DNA of 64,000 bases from Clostridia bacterium (GTDB lineage: Bacteria; Bacillota; Clostridia; Oscillospirales; Acutalibacteraceae), in contig JAFTLT010000057.1 of assembly GCA_017452785.1 (NCBI GenBank), positions 47,693-111,692 of the forward strand, given 5' to 3'. Position numbers and translations under genes: made by a program. The notes below the pieces were generated by a model. The model was not told the DNA's origin. It made no database searches and saw only the letters and a list, made by a program, of their open reading frames with translations. Of the stretch, positions 60,635-64,000 are shown piece by piece; within the stretch, counting starts at the first letter, position 1, and the number at the start of each line of letters is the position of its first letter.

Positions 60635-61055
60635 TATCATCACCACCTTTGGACATCTTTTTGCGAAGATGCTTCAGTCCTTTTTGCTTTTGGTCCGAAA
60701 CATACTGAGCAGAGCAGTGTAGTTTCTTCGCGATTTCCCCCACTGTCAGTTCGTCCACGTAAAGGAACTTTAGGATTTGTTGCCTCATCAACGGTAATTC
60801 CGCATAGGCTGTTGCGAGCCGCTCTTCCTCAAAATTAAAGTCATTTTCTTGATATAAGAGCTGACGCATCCATACATCCTCAGTGATGGGGATATTCTCC
60901 TCGAACAGTTCTTCCAAGGACACAATATCAATCGGAATCTCTGTTTTTCGGAGATAATTAAGCTTTGCACGCCGTATAAGCGTGTCGAGCCATGCGGTAA
61001 ATCTCGCACGAAGCTCGTCTCGATCAGAATCGTTTTGTCGGTAGTCCAAATACAT
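60627..61055 (-). CDS. Sigma-70-like regulator (Tn916 ORF7 type)
   Basis: A 142-residue protein. The C-terminal half has LPLMRQQILKFLYVDELTVG and KKLHCSAQYVSDQKQKGLKH, a sigma region 4 helix-turn-helix; the N-terminal half resembles region 2. Tn916 ORF7 and relatives are such sigma-like factors that help switch on transfer genes. The ATG at 61055 has AGAGGAGG in front. It probably controls recombination or conjugation of this element. Confidence 0.82.
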   Translation of the reverse strand: MYLDYRQNDSDRDELRARFTAWLDTLIRRAKLNYLRKTEIPIDIVSLEELFEENIPITEDVWMRQLLYQENDFNFEEERLATAYAELPLMRQQILKFLYVDELTVGEIAKKLHCSAQYVSDQKQKGLKHLRKKMSKGGDDNG

Positions 61056-61170
61056 GCCTCCTCTTGGGCATGCCACCGAGCAAAACCATATATACAACAT
61101 GCCACAGTGGCATGCCGTGAATTAATTTGATGTTCATCTGCGATCACAGCACTTAGAACATGGGTCTCAC
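61056..61170 (-). promoter_or_regulatory. Leader of the sigma-like gene with repeated GGCATGCCAC dyads
   Basis: GGCATGCCAC, TGTGGCATG and GGTGGCATGCC occur within 60 bases before the start codon, so at least two alternative hairpins can form; one contains the ribosome binding region. Upstream, GGAGGTGAGACCC precedes ATG TTC TAA, a two-codon frame. This looks like a regulated leader, but the mechanism is open. Confidence 0.5.
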
Positions 61171-61192
61171 CTCCCTCCGTCATGACAATAAA

Positions 61193-61232
61193 AAATCGGC
61201 TGCACAATGATAAAACACCGTACAACCGATTT
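61193..61232 (-). terminator. Terminator between the XRE gene and the sigma-like gene
   Basis: AAATCGGTTGTAC pairs with GTGCAGCCGATTT (one mismatch) and TTTATTG follows on the minus strand. It could end the XRE transcript or attenuate transcription into the sigma-like gene. A wider AAAAAGAACC/GGTTCTTTTT dyad lies at 61249-61307. Confidence 0.7.
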
Positions 61233-61343
61233 AAAAAATGCAAAAAGAACCCCTTGAATATATCAATAGTCATCTGTATCCTTTTGAGTTCATTTAGGTT
61301 CTTTTTATTATTAAATTATTCTCCTTGTTGAGCTTTTCATATT

Positions 61344-61679
61344 TTACTCTCCAAACTTTTCCAAAGTATCCAAATATGTAATAAGTCCTTCACATGCCTT
61401 AATTCTTTTCTTCAAATGATATTTTTCAATTCTTTCAAGAACTTCCTTTAGAAATACTTTTTCCGGAGAAGCATAACTGGTACTAAGCAGCTGGTCAACC
61501 GTTACTTCTAAGGAATTCGCTATTCTTACCGTCATTTCCAGACTCGGTATGCCACGTGCGTTTTCGATCTGTCCGATATGACTGTTTGTACAATCACACA
61601 TCACCGCCAGATCCTCTTGTCGGAGTCCTTTCATATGCCGATATTTTCTAATGTTTTTGCCAAGGGTTATGTAGTCCAC
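61344..61679 (-). CDS. XRE-family transcription regulator
   Basis: A 111-residue regulator. The helix-turn-helix is LGKNIRKYRHMKGLRQEDLA, then HIGQIENARGIPSLEMTVRI (residues 6-55). The C-terminal part may dimerise. The start is GTG, eleven bases behind AGAAGGAG. In integrative elements such a protein often keeps the transfer genes silent, and its place next to the sigma-like gene fits that. Confidence 0.85.
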   Translation of the reverse strand: MDYITLGKNIRKYRHMKGLRQEDLAVMCDCTNSHIGQIENARGIPSLEMTVRIANSLEVTVDQLLSTSYASPEKVFLKEVLERIEKYHLKKRIKACEGLITYLDTLEKFGE

Positions 61680-61706
61680 TGTTTCATCTTCTCCTTCTAG
61701 TTTTAT

Positions 61707-61762
61707 TATAGTGGAAAGTCGAGTTTAACGGAAGAAAGCATAATTCCACTACTCGCACTATA
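61707..61762 (-). promoter_or_regulatory. XRE promoter region with nested dyads
   Basis: A TATAAT box is present at 61707-61702 on the minus strand. TATAGTG (61707-61713) is mirrored by CACTATA (61756-61762), and GTGGAA (61711-61716) by TTCCAC (61744-61749). These could be binding sites for the XRE protein. No good -35 box is seen. Confidence 0.45.
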
Positions 61763-61799
61763 AGTTTGTTTATCACAATTTTCTTTGATTTCTATCAAG

Positions 61800-61837
61800 A
61801 AAAATAGAAAAAGCCTGACGCAAAGTGCATCAGGCTT
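61800..61837 (-). terminator. Terminator of the second partition pair
   Basis: AAGCCTGATGCA pairs with TGCGTCAGGCTT (one mismatch), followed by TTTTCTATTTTT on the minus strand. Confidence 0.85.
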
Positions 61838-61851
61838 ACTATAAATTCATT

Positions 61852-62211
61852 TCATCCAAACAGATCAAGGTTATCCAGCATTGTTACAACATCTTTTTCG
61901 AGCGTCTCTGTTGCTTTCTCAGCTTTCGGGGTGGCAGTTCCCGAAAGCTGAAGCAACGCCATCTTTTCCTCGATGATGGTCCTAACGATTTGCTCCACCC
62001 TGTCTTGACTAAAATTGGATCCAACCTTAACCTCTATCTTACAATAAGGAGATTGAAGTTCCGGATGTGTAATCATATACTCATTAAGCGCTGCAATTAT
62101 GACTGCGCTTTTCTTATTGCCTAGGCGTTCCAGCAGTTCACCAGCTTGATATTCTTCGTCAGTTTGTGAACCGAACTGTAGTGTGTATCTATATTTACCG
62201 TCTTTTTTCAC
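61852..62211 (-). CDS. ParR/StbB-like partner of the second actin-like protein
   Basis: A 119-residue protein: MKKDGKYRYTLQFGSQTDEE, then AGELLERLGNKKSAVIIAAL, a ribbon-helix-helix-like N-terminal part, followed by a helical region and an acidic tail ending LDNLDLFG. I choose the GTG at 62211 because GGTGGAGG stands eight bases before it. It directly follows the ParM-like gene, as in the other element, so it is probably the DNA-binding adaptor. Confidence 0.65.
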   Translation of the reverse strand: MKKDGKYRYTLQFGSQTDEEYQAGELLERLGNKKSAVIIAALNEYMITHPELQSPYCKIEVKVGSNFSQDRVEQIVRTIIEEKMALLQLSGTATPKAEKATETLEKDVVTMLDNLDLFG

Positions 62212-62228
62212 AGAGCATCCCTCCACCC

Positions 62229-63146
62229 TTATGCATTGGGGCGGAGCATCTGCGTTCTACCGAGCATCTCATAACCCACGGCATTAGCATTCGGGGAGTC
62301 CACGAAGCTTCCTCTCATAACCATAGGAGAATCCTCAAGGAACGGGCGAAGTAAAATGCTACCACCACCGACGAAGATCGCCGGGTTTGATCTGAGATCA
62401 ACCTGTAATTCACGAAGTTGGTTCAGAATGTTACTTGCGTGCTGTTTAGTGGCACTCGTAATAGTTTCAACGACATCTGCTGGCAAACCGATATCTTTTC
62501 CGCATAATACATCACTGATATGCTCATCTTCAAGAAGCATATCGTGATAAGAATTGACTTTGCGAATGATTTCGTTATTCATTGTGATGACGCCGGACTC
62601 AAGACTTCTACAGAACTGAAAGTCCAATTTACCGTTCTTAAGCAGAAGCACGTCGGTTGTGTATCCGCCGATGTCAACAATAAAGATACGCGGTGTGTTG
62701 ACGATCAAGCTACTCTGCGGTACTACCGCTGCGTATGCTTGCGGGAACACCATAACCTTGTCGATCATTATACTATAAGGTCTATCCTTATAGATAAAAT
62801 TGATAGGACCGTCCTTTTTGAAGTAGTTGGCAAACTTATTTTTAAGCACTCCGTAGTGTTCAGGAGGAAGACCAACAGCAAGTTGGATCTGTTCGAACGG
62901 CATATTCCTACCAGCTGTCTCCAACTCTTTAGCAATTGCGATGAGGGTTAGGATGAAATATCTCTCATCGTTGGTCTTATCTTTCATATAGCTTAGTCGC
63001 TTTCCCGCAAGAGTCCAGAACTTGCCTCCGATTTCCAAAACCTCATCGGTCATGGGTGGTTTCACCGTATGCTCGGCAAGTCCGGCTACGAAAGAATGGT
63101 TCACGGTTTTAATGGCAAAATTGCCATGGTCGATTGCGATTAACAT
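62229..63146 (-). CDS. ParM/StbA-like actin-family partition protein of the second element
   Basis: A 305-residue actin-like ATPase. The phosphate-1 loop is IAIDHGNFAIKTVNH (residues 3-17), phosphate-2 is FIVDIGGYTTDVLLL near 155, and the adenosine loop FVGGGSILLRPFL near 260. It shares the domain order of the copy at 1949 but only low sequence similarity, so the two elements acquired different versions. GGAGG precedes the ATG. Confidence 0.87.
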   Translation of the reverse strand: MLIAIDHGNFAIKTVNHSFVAGLAEHTVKPPMTDEVLEIGGKFWTLAGKRLSYMKDKTNDERYFILTLIAIAKELETAGRNMPFEQIQLAVGLPPEHYGVLKNKFANYFKKDGPINFIYKDRPYSIMIDKVMVFPQAYAAVVPQSSLIVNTPRIFIVDIGGYTTDVLLLKNGKLDFQFCRSLESGVITMNNEIIRKVNSYHDMLLEDEHISDVLCGKDIGLPADVVETITSATKQHASNILNQLRELQVDLRSNPAIFVGGGSILLRPFLEDSPMVMRGSFVDSPNANAVGYEMLGRTQMLRPNA

Positions 63147-63198
63147 TATTGATTACCTCCAGGTTTTTATTTGTACATCTAAATTACACGATTCATTG

Positions 63199-63221
63199 TG
63201 AGTATTTACAACAGGAATACT
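63199..63221. promoter_or_regulatory. Palindrome upstream of the second partition operon
   Basis: GAGTATT and AATACTC stand nine bases apart, some 55 bases before the ParM-like start. It may be an operator or part of a centromere-like site bound by the partner protein. No repeated iterons were seen nearby. Confidence 0.4.
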
Positions 63222-63245
63222 CATAAACCGTAAAAAAGCGCACAG

Positions 63246-63275
63246 AAAAAGGGTGAAGCAAAATTTGCTCCACCC
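63246..63275 (-). terminator. Terminator of the DUF3854 gene
   Basis: GGGTGGAGCAAA pairs with TTTGCTTCACCC (one mismatch) and is followed by TTTTTCTG on the minus strand. Confidence 0.85.
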
Positions 63276-63288
63276 AATTCTGTTACTG

Positions 63289-64000
63289 TTACTGTGAACG
63301 CTTTCTTTGGAAGCAGCACTCCCAAATATAGTCGTCCAGACCTTTATACGTTGGATCCCACACATAGGTTCCGTATCGAAAACCCATATTTCCCAACAAA
63401 TCGAGCAAACTGTTATATCCATTCTGCACGTGATGGTTAATAGCAAAATCCATATCAAAGGCAGTTTTGATCTCTACCAAGCCCTCGCGACGTAGCTCTG
63501 TCAGAGTAAGCTCTAACTGAGTAAGAGTGTTTACGCCGGGAACAGCCAGTACCGTCATTCCGGTGAGTGCATTGATTACGTCCGCCTTCATCGGTCCCTC
63601 AGTCAGTACCAAAGTCGGTCTGACAGAACCAACGAGATGCGTCCATCCCTCAGCACGACATCCGTCTTCCTGGTCTGTACTGGAAATCCAACGAAACTTT
63701 CTCTTTGTTACATTGTCGCGTCGGACCTGTAGGCCCTGTATTCTGCCAAGGTGATCACGAACTGGTATCAGGATGCCGCGTTTCTCGTGGATAAAACACC
63801 ACGAACCGCTTGTGTCTCGATAGAACCCCGGTACACCTGCCAAATAATGTCCTTCCGAACGAAGTTGCTTTGCGAGAGCACTCATACCGATAACCGGAGT
63901 TGTTTTATAACCCAGTCTCTCGATATCTGCATCGGTAAGTCCACGGTTAAGCAGGTTTTCTCTGTGATCTGCAGCAAGGGACAGCTTAGAGAGCAATGCG
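63289..64000 (-). CDS. DUF3854/TOPRIM-like protein, cut by the window edge
   Basis: At least 237 residues, open at the right edge so the true N-terminus is outside the window. The visible part has RGILIPVRDHLGRIQGLQVR, then TLVLTEGPMKADVINAL, FDMDFAINHHVQNG and YKGLDDYIW, the DUF3854 pattern related to the TOPRIM fold of primases and replication proteins (acidic EG and DMD motifs). It may help replication of the excised element. It precedes the partition genes. Confidence 0.75.
   Translation of the reverse strand, partial: ALLSKLSLAADHRENLLNRGLTDADIERLGYKTTPVIGMSALAKQLRSEGHYLAGVPGFYRDTSGSWCFIHEKRGILIPVRDHLGRIQGLQVRRDNVTKRKFRWISSTDQEDGCRAEGWTHLVGSVRPTLVLTEGPMKADVINALTGMTVLAVPGVNTLTQLELTLTELRREGLVEIKTAFDMDFAINHHVQNGYNSLLDLLGNMGFRYGTYVWDPTYKGLDDYIWECCFQRKRSQ

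Noticed and set aside
60788-61273. A 161-codon minus-strand frame covering the leader and half of the sigma-like gene
   Set aside because: Its second half is out of frame with the convincing sigma-like protein and its first half overlaps a terminator; the product looks like no known protein.

Overview
The window looks like a chromosome segment of a spore-forming-lineage Firmicute of class Clostridia, most likely a gut Oscillospiraceae/Ruminococcaceae-type bacterium. The basis is moderate AT-rich composition with strong AGGAGG-type ribosome binding sites, an L20-leader in front of infC-rpmI-rplT, a fused nadD-yqeK gene, trmFO, a SpoIVB fragment, Gram-positive mobile elements and three glycoside hydrolases. 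No rRNA or tRNA gene was recognised.

Region by region: 1-217 is the end of an IS3-like insertion sequence. 243-1702 holds three small accessory enzymes (GNAT, HIT, Nudix). 1774-9414 is a mobilizable element: a leader with two terminators, an actin-like ParM/StbA plus a partner, a DUF3847 protein, a MOBQ-type oriT whose nic core is directly readable, an antisense gene for a Vsr-like endonuclease, a MobA/MobL relaxase, a ParB-like protein and a large serine recombinase. 9434-12037 carries a DUF3021/LytTR pair and a sodium/proline symporter. 12237-15558 is pgsA-metG-tatD. 15721-20338 has prmA, a GH13 amylase, a DUF4830 protein and hflX. 20489-40023 is a long, almost unbroken minus-strand housekeeping block: infC-rpmI-rplT, then trmH-dprA-topA-trmFO-rnc-radical SAM-smc-ftsY-rdgB-yhbY-nadD/yqeK-rsfS-leuS, then rpsU and an M24 peptidase. 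40496-53490 mixes an M28 peptidase, a metallophosphoesterase, a GH35 beta-galactosidase, an MFS transporter, rRNA methyltransferases, a low-molecular-weight phosphatase and a large secreted GH31 enzyme with a PA14 domain.

From about 53679 to the right edge lies a second mobile element. Its left end sits inside the sporulation protease gene spoIVB: only the last 44 codons remain, beginning next to the catalytic serine motif. The element carries a DUF4160/DUF2442-HTH pair under an operator-bearing promoter, three tandem large serine recombinases, Tn916-like regulators (a sigma-like factor and a helix-turn-helix protein), an XRE repressor, another ParM/StbA partition pair and a DUF3854/TOPRIM-like protein cut by the window edge. 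This is the layout of a triple-serine-recombinase integrative element whose conjugation genes would lie beyond the window.

The most interesting points are the interruption of spoIVB exactly at its active-site region (possibly a skin-like, developmentally excised arrangement, possibly plain inactivation), the readable oriT, the endonuclease gene lodged between oriT and relaxase, plasmid-type partition modules on both integrated elements, and several structured non-coding stretches and dispersed repeats.
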